Positions 1 to 10,207 of a DNA stretch of 64,000 bases are shown piece by piece (the stretch's first letter is position 1; each line of letters opens with the position of its first letter). The notes under the pieces were generated by a model. It saw nothing but the letters and a program-made list of their open reading frames with translations, had not been told where the DNA came from and ran no database searches. The stretch covers positions 496,001-560,000 of the forward strand of contig NZ_JOCT01000004.1 in the NCBI RefSeq assembly GCF_000717875.1, written 5' to 3'. The translations under genes were made by a program, and so were the position numbers. This DNA is from Streptomyces sp. NRRL S-455. Lineage in GTDB: Bacteria > Actinomycetota > Actinomycetes > Streptomycetales > Streptomycetaceae.

Positions 1-1151
1 GCGGACGCTCCCGAGTCTCCGGCCGGGGTCGTCTCGTCGTCCGGCCCGGAGGAGGCCGTTTCCTCGTCCGGCTCGGTGCGGGCGGCGGCCGACGCCCCGG
101 CCGTCCCCGCCGCGGCCTTGCGCACGGAACGCAACGCCCCGCGCAACCGCTCGCCGGCCTCCTCGCCCCGCTTGCCCTTGACCCCCGCCGAACTGCCCTT
201 GCCCGAGGACTCGTCCGGCTGGGCCGGCAACGGCACCACCTTCGTCGCGTCCATCGGCTCCGGCTCGTCCGGCTCGGCCGAGCGCAGGACCGAGTTCAGC
301 ATCGCGCGGGCGCCCGCGTCGTCGAGCCGCTTGGCGGGATCCTTGGTGAGCAGACCGTGGATGACGTCCTTCAGCGGGCCCGCGTTCTTGGGCTCCTCCA
401 ACGGCTCGGTCATCACCGCCGTCAGAGTCGCTATGGCCGACCCCTTGTCGTACGGCGGAGCGCCCTCCACCGCCGCGTACAGCAGACCGCCGAGCGACCA
501 CAGGTCGGCCGCCGGGCCCGGCTTGTGCCCGCGCGCCCGCTCCGGGGAGATGTAGGAGGGCGCGCCCACGAGCATGCCGGTCGAGGTGATGGACGGGTCG
601 CCCTCGACCTGGGCGATCCCGAAGTCGGTGAGCACGACCCGGCCGTCCTCGGCGATCAGCACGTTCGACGGCTTCACGTCGCGGTGCAGGATGCCCTCGC
701 GGTGCGCGGACCGCAGCACGTCCAGGACGGCGAGCCCGACCTCCGCGGCCCGCTTGGGCTCGAGCAGGCCGTCCTCCCGGATGACCTCGGCGAGCGACTT
801 GCCCTCGACGAGCTCCATCACGATCCAGGGGCGGTCGTCCTCCTGGACGACGTCGAAGACCGTCACGGCGCTCTTGTTGCGGATCCGTGCGATGGCCTTG
901 GCCTCGCGCAGTGTCCGCGTGATCAGCCGCCGCTTCTCCTCCTCGTCGATGTTCGACGGGAACCGCAGCTCCTTGACGGCGACCGTGCGCCCCAGGGTCT
1001 CGTCCTGGGCCCGCCACACCGTGCCCATGCCTCCGCGGCCGAGCACGTCGCCCAGCCGGTAACGCCCCGCGAGGAGACGCTCCCTGTTGTCCTGACGAGT
1101 GTCCTGACGAGATGTGCCCGCCCGCTCCGCCTCCGACATGCGTCCCCTCAT
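1..1151 (-). CDS. Ser/Thr protein kinase (PknB-like), C-terminus off window
   Basis: Eukaryotic-type Ser/Thr kinase that would phosphorylate proteins on Ser/Thr in the cytoplasm. The reading frame runs off the left window edge without a stop. The whole kinase domain is visible: glycine loop GRGGMGTVW, the VAVKEL lysine, LHRDVKPSNVL catalytic loop, TDFGIAQ and the SYISPERARG activation segment. It is followed by an acidic, Pro/Ser/Glu/Asp-rich linker. Two in-frame ATGs compete, at 1151 and 1139. The second has AGGGG just upstream, so the true start may be 1139. No PASTA or membrane segment is seen before the edge. Substrates cannot be inferred from the sequence. Confidence 0.93.
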   Translation of the reverse strand, partial: MRGRMSEAERAGTSRQDTRQDNRERLLAGRYRLGDVLGRGGMGTVWRAQDETLGRTVAVKELRFPSNIDEEEKRRLITRTLREAKAIARIRNKSAVTVFDVVQEDDRPWIVMELVEGKSLAEVIREDGLLEPKRAAEVGLAVLDVLRSAHREGILHRDVKPSNVLIAEDGRVVLTDFGIAQVEGDPSITSTGMLVGAPSYISPERARGHKPGPAADLWSLGGLLYAAVEGAPPYDKGSAIATLTAVMTEPLEEPKNAGPLKDVIHGLLTKDPAKRLDDAGARAMLNSVLRSAEPDEPEPMDATKVVPLPAQPDESSGKGSSAGVKGKRGEEAGERLRGALRSVRKAAAGTAGASAAARTEPDEETASSGPDDETTPAGDSGAS

Positions 1152-1311
1152 ACAACCCGCCCTGACAGAGTCTCCATTGTCTCTCACCCGACAAGTGCCC
1201 AGCGCCCAGGGGCCCCCTGCCGCCCCCGCGCGGTCCGGCCCCGACGGGAACCCGGGTGCGTCCCGCCTCGCGCCACCCTGCATGATGGGCCCCGAACTGG
1301 GAGGAGCCCGC

Positions 1312-2406
1312 ATGCCGCCGTTTCGGACATTGCCGGCCCTGCCCGTGGCAGTCGCCCTCCTCGGACTGCCCCCGGCCGACTCCTCGGCCCTCTCGCCGCC
1401 GCCCGCGGACGCGGTGCTCCCCCTGCTGGTGCCCCGGGACGCGGAAACCGCCGCGGCCCTCCTGACCCGGGAGGGAACCGCCACCCGCTATGCCCACGCC
1501 GGGCAGGGAATCGCCCGGTCGGACCACTTCCGCGCCGGCAGCGTCACGAAGACGTTCATCGCGACGGTCGTGCTGCAACTGGCGGCCGAGCACCGGCTGT
1601 CACTGTCCGACACGGTCGAGCAGCATCTGCCCGGCCTGGTGCGGGGCGCGGGCAACGACGGCCGCTCGCTGACCCTGCGCTCCCTGCTCACCCACACCAG
1701 CGGCCTGTACGACTTCACCGCGGACACCGGCGGAACCGCACCCGTCACACCCCGTCAGGCCGTACGCATCGCCCTCACCCACCCTCCGGCCGAACTCGGC
1801 CGCTTCTCCTACTCGAACACCAACTACGTCCTGCTCGGCCTGGTCATCCGGCAGGTCACCGGCCGCTCGTACGCCACCGAGGCCGAGCGCCGCATCCTCA
1901 CTCCGCTGCGTCTGACGGGCACCTCCTTCCCCGGCTCCCGCTCCTCCCTGCCCTCCCCGCATGGCCGCGCCTACGCCGCCGACGGAACCGACGTCACCGA
2001 ACTCGACCCGCGGGTGGCCGGCGCCGCGGGCGAGCTGGTGACCACACTCGCCGATCTGGACCGCTTCTACGCGGCCCTGCTGGGCGGCCGTCTGCTGCCC
2101 CCGCGCTGGCTGCGCGAGATGCGCGACACCCGTGCGGCCCACGGCGCGTACGGCATGGGGCTGCTGCCCGAAAAACTTCCGTGCGGCACCACGGTGTGGG
2201 GGCACAACGGACACATATCCGGCAGCTACGTGCGCACCGCAGCCACCGTCGACGGCCGGCGTGTCCTCACCTTCCGCGTGAACACGGACGCGATCGCGGA
2301 CCCCGGGCTCGAACCCGCGGTGCTCGCCGCCGAGTTCTGCCCCCGCACCTCGCAGAACGACCGGGTTCCGAACGAAGATCCCGCTTCACGACACTCGTTC
2401 GAGTGA
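1312..2406 (+). CDS. Secreted serine hydrolase (beta-lactamase / D-Ala-D-Ala carboxypeptidase family)
   Basis: Penicillin-binding-type serine hydrolase of 364 residues. The start ATG at 1312 follows GGAGGAG at 5-6 bases; the upstream extension of the frame lacks such a site. The N-terminus has a short hydrophobic stretch (PALPVAVALLGL) fitting a signal peptide, so the enzyme is probably exported. The three family motifs are present: SVTK (Ser77-Lys80), YSN (167-169) and HNG (298-300) in place of KTG, as in class C / DD-peptidase relatives. The likely role is trimming of D-Ala from peptidoglycan or hydrolysis of a small ester or peptide; the substrate is unknown. It stands alone between the kinase and glpD, convergent with glpD. 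Confidence 0.88.
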   Translation: MPPFRTLPALPVAVALLGLPPADSSALSPPPADAVLPLLVPRDAETAAALLTREGTATRYAHAGQGIARSDHFRAGSVTKTFIATVVLQLAAEHRLSLSDTVEQHLPGLVRGAGNDGRSLTLRSLLTHTSGLYDFTADTGGTAPVTPRQAVRIALTHPPAELGRFSYSNTNYVLLGLVIRQVTGRSYATEAERRILTPLRLTGTSFPGSRSSLPSPHGRAYAADGTDVTELDPRVAGAAGELVTTLADLDRFYAALLGGRLLPPRWLREMRDTRAAHGAYGMGLLPEKLPCGTTVWGHNGHISGSYVRTAATVDGRRVLTFRVNTDAIADPGLEPAVLAAEFCPRTSQNDRVPNEDPASRHSFE

Positions 2407-2455
2407 CGTCCGGGGAGCCCGCGCAGGAACCCGGTCAGCACGCCCGACAACTCGT

Positions 2456-4162
2456 CTAGAGCGGCACGATGTCCGGCGCCCCCAACCGCGCCGCATCCGC
2501 CGTCAGGTCGTCCGGCTGGCGCTGCGACTCCCGTTCGGCCTCGACCCGCTTCTCGTAGTGCTGGACCTCGCGCTCGATCTGGTCCTTGTCCCAGCCGAGG
2601 ACCGGTGCCATCAGCCCGGCCGCGTCGCGGGCACTGCGCGTGCCCCGGTCGAAGGTCTCGATCGAGATGCGGGTCCGCCGGGTCAGCACGTCGTCCAGGT
2701 GCCGCGCCCCCTCGTGCGAGGCCGCGTACACGATCTCGGCGCGCAGGTAGTCGTCGGCCGCCGGCAGGGGCTCACCCAGCGACGGGTCGTCGGCGATGAG
2801 CTCGAGCACCTCCTCGGCCATCGCCCCGTACCGGTTCAGCAGATGTTCGACCCGCACCACATGGAGCCCGGTCCGGGCGGCTATCCGCGCCCGCGCGTTC
2901 CACAGCGCCCGGTAGCCCTCGGCGCCCAGCAGCGGGACGTCCTCGGTGACGCACTCGGCGACCCGCATGTCGAGCCCGTGCACCGCCGCGTCCACCGCGT
3001 CCTTGGCCATGACCCGGTACGTGGTGTACTTGCCGCCCGCCACGACGACCAGCCCGGGCACGGGATGCGCCACGGTGTGCTCGCGCGACAGCTTGCTGGT
3101 GGCGTCCGACTCACCCGCGAGGAGGGGCCGCAGACCGGCGTACACGCCCTCGACGTCGTCCCTGGTGAGGGGCACGGCGAGTACCGAGTTCACATGCTCC
3201 AGCAGGTAGTCGATGTCCGCGCTGGACGCGGCCGGGTGCGCTTTGTCGAGGTCCCAGTCGGTGTCGGTCGTCCCGACGATCCAGTGCCGGCCCCAGGGGA
3301 TGACGAACAGCACGGACTTCTCCGTGCGCAGGATAAGCCCGGTCGTGGAGTGGATGCGGTCGCGCGGCACGACCAGGTGGATGCCCTTGGACGCCCGGAC
3401 GTGGAACTGGCCGCGCTCACCGACCATGGCCTGTGTGTCGTCCGTCCACACGCCGGTGGCGTTGACGACCTGCTTGGCGCGGACCTCGTACTCCCCGCCC
3501 CCCTCGACGTCCTGCACCCGCGCGCCGACGACCCGCTCACCCTCGCGCAGGAAGCTCGTCACGCGGGCACGGTTGGCCGCCTGCGCCCCGTACGCCACCG
3601 CCGTGCGCACCAGGGTCGCCACGTAGCGGGCGTCGTCCATCTGGGCGTCGTAGTACTGCAAGGCCCCGACCAGCGCGTCCTTCTTCAAGCAGGGCGCCAC
3701 GCGCAGGGCGTGAGAGCGGGTCAGGTGGCGGTGCGTGGGCAGGCCCCGGCCATGGCCGCGCGCCATGGACATGGCGTCGTACATCGCCACGCCCGACCCC
3801 GCGTACAGACGCTCCCAGCCCTTGTGCTGCAACGGGTACAGGAACGGCACGGGCTTCACCAGATGCGGGGCGATCCGCTCCAGCAGCAGGCCGCGTTCCT
3901 TGAGGGCCTCCCGGACGAGCGCGAAGTCGAGCATCTCCAGGTAGCGAAGGCCGCCGTGGATCAGCTTACTGGACCGGCTGGAGGTCCCCGACGCCCAGTC
4001 CCGCGCCTCGACCAGGCCCGTGGACAGGCCCCGGGTCACGGCGTCGAGGGCGGTGCCCGCACCGACCACGCCCGCGCCCACCACCAGCACGTCCAGTTCG
4101 CGCTCGGCCATAGATGCGAGTGACTCGGCGCGCTGCGCCGGCCCGAGTGTCGCTGTCCTCAC
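2456..4162 (-). CDS. glpD: Glycerol-3-phosphate dehydrogenase (FAD-dependent)
   Basis: Oxidises sn-glycerol-3-phosphate to dihydroxyacetone phosphate, passing electrons to the quinone pool. 568 residues, normal for the family. The FAD dinucleotide motif DVLVVGAGVVGAGTALDA lies near the N-terminus, followed by SSRSSKLIHGGLRYLE, typical of GlpD. The start chosen is GTG at 4162 with GGGAGG 5 bases upstream. A longer open frame exists to 4303 but has no ribosome site and its extra residues do not look like GlpD. In other streptomycetes a glpD often sits with glpF/glpK (gyl operon); here it stands alone, so it may be the housekeeping copy. Confidence 0.95.
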   Translation of the reverse strand: MRTATLGPAQRAESLASMAERELDVLVVGAGVVGAGTALDAVTRGLSTGLVEARDWASGTSSRSSKLIHGGLRYLEMLDFALVREALKERGLLLERIAPHLVKPVPFLYPLQHKGWERLYAGSGVAMYDAMSMARGHGRGLPTHRHLTRSHALRVAPCLKKDALVGALQYYDAQMDDARYVATLVRTAVAYGAQAANRARVTSFLREGERVVGARVQDVEGGGEYEVRAKQVVNATGVWTDDTQAMVGERGQFHVRASKGIHLVVPRDRIHSTTGLILRTEKSVLFVIPWGRHWIVGTTDTDWDLDKAHPAASSADIDYLLEHVNSVLAVPLTRDDVEGVYAGLRPLLAGESDATSKLSREHTVAHPVPGLVVVAGGKYTTYRVMAKDAVDAAVHGLDMRVAECVTEDVPLLGAEGYRALWNARARIAARTGLHVVRVEHLLNRYGAMAEEVLELIADDPSLGEPLPAADDYLRAEIVYAASHEGARHLDDVLTRRTRISIETFDRGTRSARDAAGLMAPVLGWDKDQIEREVQHYEKRVEAERESQRQPDDLTADAARLGAPDIVPL

Positions 4163-4434
4163 CGCTGCCTCCCGCTCATCGGTCGCGCCGGCCGCACCCG
4201 TCGGGTGAGACCCCGTCCGTATCCCCCATGCCCAAATTCTGACCGGGTTGCCCGATCTCAGCCACCACGGGCCGACAGCCTGTGGACAACGCGCACGGAA
4301 CACTCACCGAAACTCGGCCAGGCAATCCCGCATAACGGTCATATTTACTCCTAGTCTGACATTGCGCTCGCCCGTCCTGTCCACAGGGCTTGCGCACCTG
4401 TCCCACTTCGGCTATCGGGAAGGACGGCCACGCC

Positions 4435-5643
4435 ATGCCCGCAGATCTCGCCGTCATCGGACTCGGCCCGTACGGCCTGCCCCTGGCCCAGGCCGCCGTC
4501 GCCGCCGGCATCCCCACCATCGGCTACCGGACCGGCCCGGAGGCCGGCTCGCTGAGCCCCGCCGAACAGCGCCGGATGCTCTCGGGCGGCTTCCGGCCTG
4601 CCACGAACGCCGCCGAACTCGGCCGGGTGCGTACCGCGGTCATCTGCGCACCGACCCCGCGGGGCACGGACGGCGGGCCAGACCTCGCCCAGGTGGAGGC
4701 GGCCGGCCGTACCCTTTCCGCTCATCTGCGCCCGCACACCACGGTGATCCTCGAGTCCCCCGTCTACCCGGGGACGACGGAGGAATTCCTCCGTCCGCTC
4801 CTCGAAGAGGGTTCCGGGCTGCGCGCGGGCCGCGACTTCCACCTGGCCTACTCCCCCAGCCGGGTCGACCCCGGCAACCGGGACTTCACCCCCGCCAACA
4901 CCCCCCAGGTCATCGGCGGCCTCACCCCGGCCTGCACCGAGTCGGCCGCCGCCTTCTACGGACGGCTCACCGACAAGGTGGTACGCGCGCGTGGACCCCG
5001 GGAAGCGGAGACCGTGCAGCTGCTGGAGACCAATTACCGGCACGTCAACATCGCCCTCGTCAACGAGATGGCCATGCTCTGCCACGACCTCGGCGTCGAC
5101 CTGTGGGACGTCGTCCGCTGCGCGGAGACCAAGCCGTTCGGCTTCGAGGCCTTCCGCCCCGGCCCCGGCGTCGGTGGCCACACCGTCCCCCAGGACCTCA
5201 CCCATCACGGCGGCCGGGGTCTGCGCATGGTGGAACTCGCCCAGCAGGTCAACAACCGCATGCCCGGCTACGTCGTCCAGCGCGCCGCCACCCTCCTCAA
5301 CGAGCACGGCAAGTCGGCCCGGGGCGCCCGCGTGCTCCTCCTGGGCGTCACCTACAAGCCCGACCTCGCCGATCTCCAGGGCACCCCGGCCGAGGAGGTC
5401 GCGCTGCGCCTGATGGAACTGGGCGCCTCGGTCAGCTATCACGACCCCCACGTCCCCGCCTGGAGCGTCCTCGACCGCCCCATCCCCCGCGCGGACTCCC
5501 TCTACGAGGCAGCCGCCGACGCGGACCTGACCATCCTGCTCCAGCAGCACCGCACGTACGACCTCCAGGGCCTGTCGGTGAAGGCGCAGCTGCTGCTGGA
5601 CACACGGGGGGCGACGCCCACGGGGGCGGCGCATCGGTTGTGA
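4435..5643 (+). CDS. UDP-glucose/GDP-mannose dehydrogenase family protein without the catalytic Cys
   Basis: 402 residues. The Rossmann motif (VIGLGPYGLPLAQ) is at the N-terminus, the central helical domain includes ETNYRHVNIALVNEMA, and the C-terminal UDP-binding domain carries a second nucleotide-binding-like segment, so the three-domain order of nucleotide-sugar 6-dehydrogenases is intact. In family members the motif GPGVGGHC places a Cys that forms the thiohemiacetal needed for the second oxidation. Here the sequence reads GPGVGGHTVPQD, with an ACC codon for Thr. It may therefore act on a different substrate, stop at the aldehyde, or be non-catalytic. The start ATG at 4435 follows GGAAGGA. 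Divergent from glpD. Confidence 0.8.
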   Translation: MPADLAVIGLGPYGLPLAQAAVAAGIPTIGYRTGPEAGSLSPAEQRRMLSGGFRPATNAAELGRVRTAVICAPTPRGTDGGPDLAQVEAAGRTLSAHLRPHTTVILESPVYPGTTEEFLRPLLEEGSGLRAGRDFHLAYSPSRVDPGNRDFTPANTPQVIGGLTPACTESAAAFYGRLTDKVVRARGPREAETVQLLETNYRHVNIALVNEMAMLCHDLGVDLWDVVRCAETKPFGFEAFRPGPGVGGHTVPQDLTHHGGRGLRMVELAQQVNNRMPGYVVQRAATLLNEHGKSARGARVLLLGVTYKPDLADLQGTPAEEVALRLMELGASVSYHDPHVPAWSVLDRPIPRADSLYEAAADADLTILLQQHRTYDLQGLSVKAQLLLDTRGATPTGAAHRL

Positions 5644-5773
5644 AGGGGGGCGCGCATGGTGCGTGACCACCTTGGACTGGTGGCATGCGGCGCGCAACGC
5701 CGGTACCGTACGGAAGCAGGTGGAGCCCACCGCAGAGGCCACTGCAGCGGGCTCCGGGCGATTCACGGAGTGT

Positions 5774-5798
5774 CCACCCCTAGTTCTTGTAGGGGTGG
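5774..5798. terminator. 9-bp stem-loop after the small basic-peptide frame
   Basis: CCACCCCTA, a 7-base loop (GTTCTTG) and TAGGGGTGG form a perfect inverted repeat. It lies directly downstream of the minus-strand 38-codon frame and about 130 bases after the plus-strand dehydrogenase, so it could end either transcript. No long U-run follows on either strand, as is usual in Streptomyces. Confidence 0.5.
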
Positions 5799-5802
5799 CC
5801 GC

Positions 5803-5919
5803 TCATCGCCCGTAGATCCACAAGACACACCTCCTCCGGAACTTCACGAGCCGCAGCCAGTACTGAGCCAGCTGAAGCCGAATGCGGTCCCGACGGGTGG
5901 GCTTGCGGTGACGGCCCAT
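5803..5919 (-). CDS. Possible small basic peptide, 38 residues
   Basis: Short frame below usual length cut-offs. ATG at 5919 is preceded by GGAAGGGGGC at about 7 bases. The frame begins MGRHRKPTRRDRIRLQL and ends in TGA at 5803. Composition is strongly basic, with about 14 Arg/Lys/His in 38 residues, and an aromatic C-terminal half. A perfect 9-bp stem-loop (5774-5798) lies 4 bases after the stop in the same orientation. Ribosome site plus stop plus terminator-like hairpin support a small gene. I recognise no family. It might equally be the remains of a larger gene. Confidence 0.4.
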   Translation of the reverse strand: MGRHRKPTRRDRIRLQLAQYWLRLVKFRRRCVLWIYGR

Positions 5920-6159
5920 GGGCGCGCCCCCTTCCACGACGCCACCCATTGGCCCGGTAGGCAGCACGCTGGAGTTCGGGCCGGGCCCCGAGGGCGGGGT
6001 CCGGAACCGTGTCCTTGGAAGGGGGCGCCCCAGAGAACTGGGTCGCTGATCACGGACATTACCGTCCCGCTACGCCCGTTCGGCCCACATTCGCCTCGAA
6101 CGCAACCACGCGCCCCTCCCCCACAACACGCCCCGCCAACCGCACCCCCGGGCACGCAA

Positions 6160-6200
6160 AAGGGCCGGTCACCCCACCCGTAGGGGAGTGACCGGCCCTT
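6160..6200 (-). terminator. Terminator after the GuaB3-type gene
   Basis: AAGGGCCGGTCAC and GTGACCGGCCCTT make a perfect 13-bp stem, with further CCC/GGG pairing inside the loop. On the minus strand it is followed by TTTTGC. It starts 14 bases downstream of the stop at 6214. Confidence 0.8.
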
Positions 6201-6213
6201 CCGGCCTTGAGGT

Positions 6214-7338
6214 CTACCGCCGGTGCTGCGAGTCCGCCACCGTCACCTCGACCCGCTGGAACTCCTTGAGCTCGCTGTAGCCGGTCGTGGCCATGGCACG
6301 GCGGAGGGCGCCGAAGAAGTTCATCGAGCCGTCGGGGGTGTGGGACGGGCCCGTGAGGATCTCCTCGATGGTGCCGACCGTGCCGAGGGCGACCTTCTTG
6401 CCACGCGGCAGCTCCTCGTTCACCGCCTCCATGCCCCAGTGGTGGCCCTTGCCCGGGCCGTCGGTGGCACGGGCGAGCGGGGAGCCCATCATCACCGCGT
6501 CGGCGCCGCAGGCGATCGCCTTGGGCAGGTCGCCGGACCAGCCGACACCGCCGTCCGCGATCACGTGCACGTACCGGCCTCCGGACTCGTCCATGTAGTC
6601 ACGGCGGGCCGCGGCCACGTCGGCGACCGCCGTGGCCATCGGGACCTGGATGCCCAGCACGTTGCGCGTGGTGTGCGCGGCGCCGCCGCCGAAGCCGACC
6701 AGCACACCGGCCGCGCCGGTGCGCATCAGGTGCAGGGCGGCGGTGTACGTGGCGCAGCCGCCGACGATCACCGGGACGTCGAGCTCGTAGATGAACTGCT
6801 TCAGGTTCAGCGGCTCGTGCGAGGAGGAGACGTGCTCCGCCGACACCGTCGTGCCGCGGATGACGAAGATGTCCACGCCCGCGTCCACGACGGCCTTGGA
6901 GAACTGGGCCGTGCGCTGCGGGGAGAGCGCGGCGGCCGTGACCACGCCCGAGTCGCGCACCTCCTTGATGCGGGCCCCGATCAGCTCCTCCTTGATCGGC
7001 GCGGCGTAGATCTCCTGCAGGCGCCGGGTCGCGGTCTCCGCGTCCAGCTCGGCGACCTCGTCGAGCAGCGGCTGCGGGTCCTCGTGGCGCGTCCACAGAC
7101 CCTCGAGGTTGAGCACCCCGAGGCCGCCGAGCTCGCCGATGCGGATCGCGGTGGCCGGGGAGACGACCGAGTCCATGGGAGCGGCCAGGAACGGCAGCTC
7201 GAAGCGGTAGGCGTCGATCTGCCAGGCGATCGAGACCTCCTTCGGGTCCCGCGTACGGCGGCTGGGGACGACGGCGATGTCGTCGAAGGCGTACGCCCGG
7301 CGGCCGCGCTTGCCGCGCCCGATCTCGATCTCAGTCAC
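6214..7338 (-). CDS. GuaB3 family IMP dehydrogenase-related protein
   Basis: 374-residue TIM-barrel protein of the IMPDH/GMP reductase family, matching the actinobacterial GuaB3 group. It starts MTEIEIGRGKRGRRAYAFDD, lacks the CBS insertion of true IMPDH, and contains the phosphate-binding stretch HVIADGGVGWSGDLPKAIA. Relatives have been linked to GMP reduction or purine balance, but which reaction it performs is not shown by sequence. It lies downstream of guaB on the same strand, separated by about 105 bases that contain a stem-loop, so the two may be partly independently transcribed. A terminator follows its stop. Confidence 0.9.
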   Translation of the reverse strand: MTEIEIGRGKRGRRAYAFDDIAVVPSRRTRDPKEVSIAWQIDAYRFELPFLAAPMDSVVSPATAIRIGELGGLGVLNLEGLWTRHEDPQPLLDEVAELDAETATRRLQEIYAAPIKEELIGARIKEVRDSGVVTAAALSPQRTAQFSKAVVDAGVDIFVIRGTTVSAEHVSSSHEPLNLKQFIYELDVPVIVGGCATYTAALHLMRTGAAGVLVGFGGGAAHTTRNVLGIQVPMATAVADVAAARRDYMDESGGRYVHVIADGGVGWSGDLPKAIACGADAVMMGSPLARATDGPGKGHHWGMEAVNEELPRGKKVALGTVGTIEEILTGPSHTPDGSMNFFGALRRAMATTGYSELKEFQRVEVTVADSQHRR

Positions 7339-7397
7339 GTTGGTGGCCTTTCCCTGATGCGTTTCAGCGTCTTCCAGTATCGCCGACGGGCACGACG

Positions 7398-7428
7398 AGG
7401 GCGGCCCCGGATGCTCCGGGGCCGCCCT
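7398..7428 (-). terminator. Stem-loop after guaB
   Basis: AGGGCGGCCCCGG, loop ATGCT, CCGGGGCCGCCCT: a perfect 13-bp stem beginning 15 bases after the guaB stop. It lies between guaB and the GuaB3-type gene. Confidence 0.75.
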
Positions 7429-7442
7429 GGAAGGCCGGGCCG

Positions 7443-8990
<1,548 letters not shown>

Positions 8991-9102
8991 CTAACGGGAA
9001 GCGTGGCTGTCTCATTCCACGGTTCCGCCCGGCTCCGGGCTTCGTATGTTCGTACGGAAGCGGCGCACCGCCTGTTCAACTGAGGGGATCCCCAAGCGAG
9101 CG

Positions 9103-9780
9103 CTACTGCTCGGCCAGGGCCCGCAGCCGGCTCAGCGCCCGGTGCTGCGCCACCCGGACCGCGCCGGGTGACATTCCCAACATCTGGCCCGTCTCCTCGG
9201 CCGTGAGACCCACCGCGATGCGCAGCAGCAGCAGCTCCCGCTGGTTCTCGGGCAGGTTGGCCAGCAGCTTCTTGGCCCATTCCGCGTCGCTGCTGAGCAG
9301 GGCGCGCTCCTCTGGCCCCAGGGAGTCGTCGGGCCGCTCCGGCATCTCGTCGGAGGGGACGGCCGTCGAGCCGGGGTGGCGCATCGCCGCGCGCTGGAGG
9401 TCGGCGACCTTGTGGGCGGCGATGGCGAAGACGAACGCCTCGAAGGGGCGCCCGGTGTCCCGGTAGCGGGGCAGCGCGAGGAGCACCGCCACGCAGACCT
9501 CCTGGGCCAGGTCCTCCACGAAGTGCCGGGCGTCGCCCGGGAGACGGGACAGACGGGTGCGGCAGTAGCGCAGTGCCAAGGGGTGGACGTGGGCGAGCAG
9601 ATCGTGCGTGGCCTGCTCGTCCCCGTCGACGGCGCGGTGGACGAGCGCGCCGATCGCCCCTTGGGCATGGACCGCCTCGTCGTCGCGCATCGGTCCATGG
9701 TGCCTTGCGGCCGTCGGGCCCGTGGCACCACGCCCGTTGTTGTGCACCGAAGCGTTATGAGCAGGTGCGCCGGAACTCAT
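9103..9780 (-). CDS. ECF RNA polymerase sigma factor (SigD/ShbA type)
   Basis: Sigma-70 family factor with region 2 ([36 protein letters not shown]) and region 4 helix-turn-helix ([33 protein letters not shown]). Position next to guaB and bldM matches ShbA of S. griseus, the ECF factor reported to drive transcription of the principal sigma gene hrdB; I infer orthology from context and remembered synteny. Possible starts are GTG 9831, ATG 9780 (GGAGGG upstream, chosen) and ATG 9690. The last would leave 195 residues, closer to the core domain. No anti-sigma gene is adjacent. Confidence 0.88.
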   Translation of the reverse strand: MSSGAPAHNASVHNNGRGATGPTAARHHGPMRDDEAVHAQGAIGALVHRAVDGDEQATHDLLAHVHPLALRYCRTRLSRLPGDARHFVEDLAQEVCVAVLLALPRYRDTGRPFEAFVFAIAAHKVADLQRAAMRHPGSTAVPSDEMPERPDDSLGPEERALLSSDAEWAKKLLANLPENQRELLLLRIAVGLTAEETGQMLGMSPGAVRVAQHRALSRLRALAEQ

Positions 9781-10207
9781 CCCCTGCGCCCTCCCCTTCC
9801 GCTCGACCGACTCGTCCCCGAGGAACTCCACACCCTCAAGGATGCGGCATCAGCCGCGAAACGAGCAGCGGGCACCCGACGGACCCCCGGCTCGCACCCG
9901 CTCACCTGGCATTCCCTGGCCCCGTCACGACCGCCGTGACCACCGCGACCGCCGTGACACAAGTGGTCACACCTGGAGCCTGCCGTTCCGATCATCCCGG
10001 CGACGCGGGTTCCCATACGGTTCCCCGGGTGCGTCCTCCCGGGCTCCCGACGACACGCGGGCAGGGGAAGACGCCCACCGGCGTCGCCGTGGACCGTCGG
10101 CCCGCACACACGTGCGTCCGGCTCGCGCGGGGGCATCCACGTGCCCCCGCTCACCAGCGCCGACAAGATGCCGCCAGGTTCCTGCGACCCGATCCGGACG
10201 ACAGGCC
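9781..10207. other. Gene-free interval between bldM and the sigma gene
   Basis: About 430 bases in which I find no convincing gene; the open frames here have weak starts and low-complexity products. It should hold the sigma gene's promoter. Visible structure: a 13-bp direct repeat CGACCGCCGTGAC (9928-9940 and 9946-9958, 18-base period) running into an inverted repeat GTGAC-N7-GTCAC (9954-9970). These could be regulatory, but no known operator was recognised. Confidence 0.4.

Noticed and set aside
357..2459. 700-codon plus-strand frame antisense to the kinase and overlapping the serine hydrolase
   Set aside because: Arg/His/Pro/Gly-rich product typical of GC-rich shadow frames; the kinase and hydrolase frames carry real motifs.
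5656..6183. 175-codon plus-strand frame in the interval before the GuaB3-type gene
   Set aside because: Pro/Thr/Ser-rich shadow product with no start signal, and it reads through two terminator-like hairpins.
8997..9026. Imperfect 10-bp inverted repeat as definite terminator of the sigma gene
   Set aside because: One mismatch, long loop and no T-run; mentioned only as a possibility under guaB.
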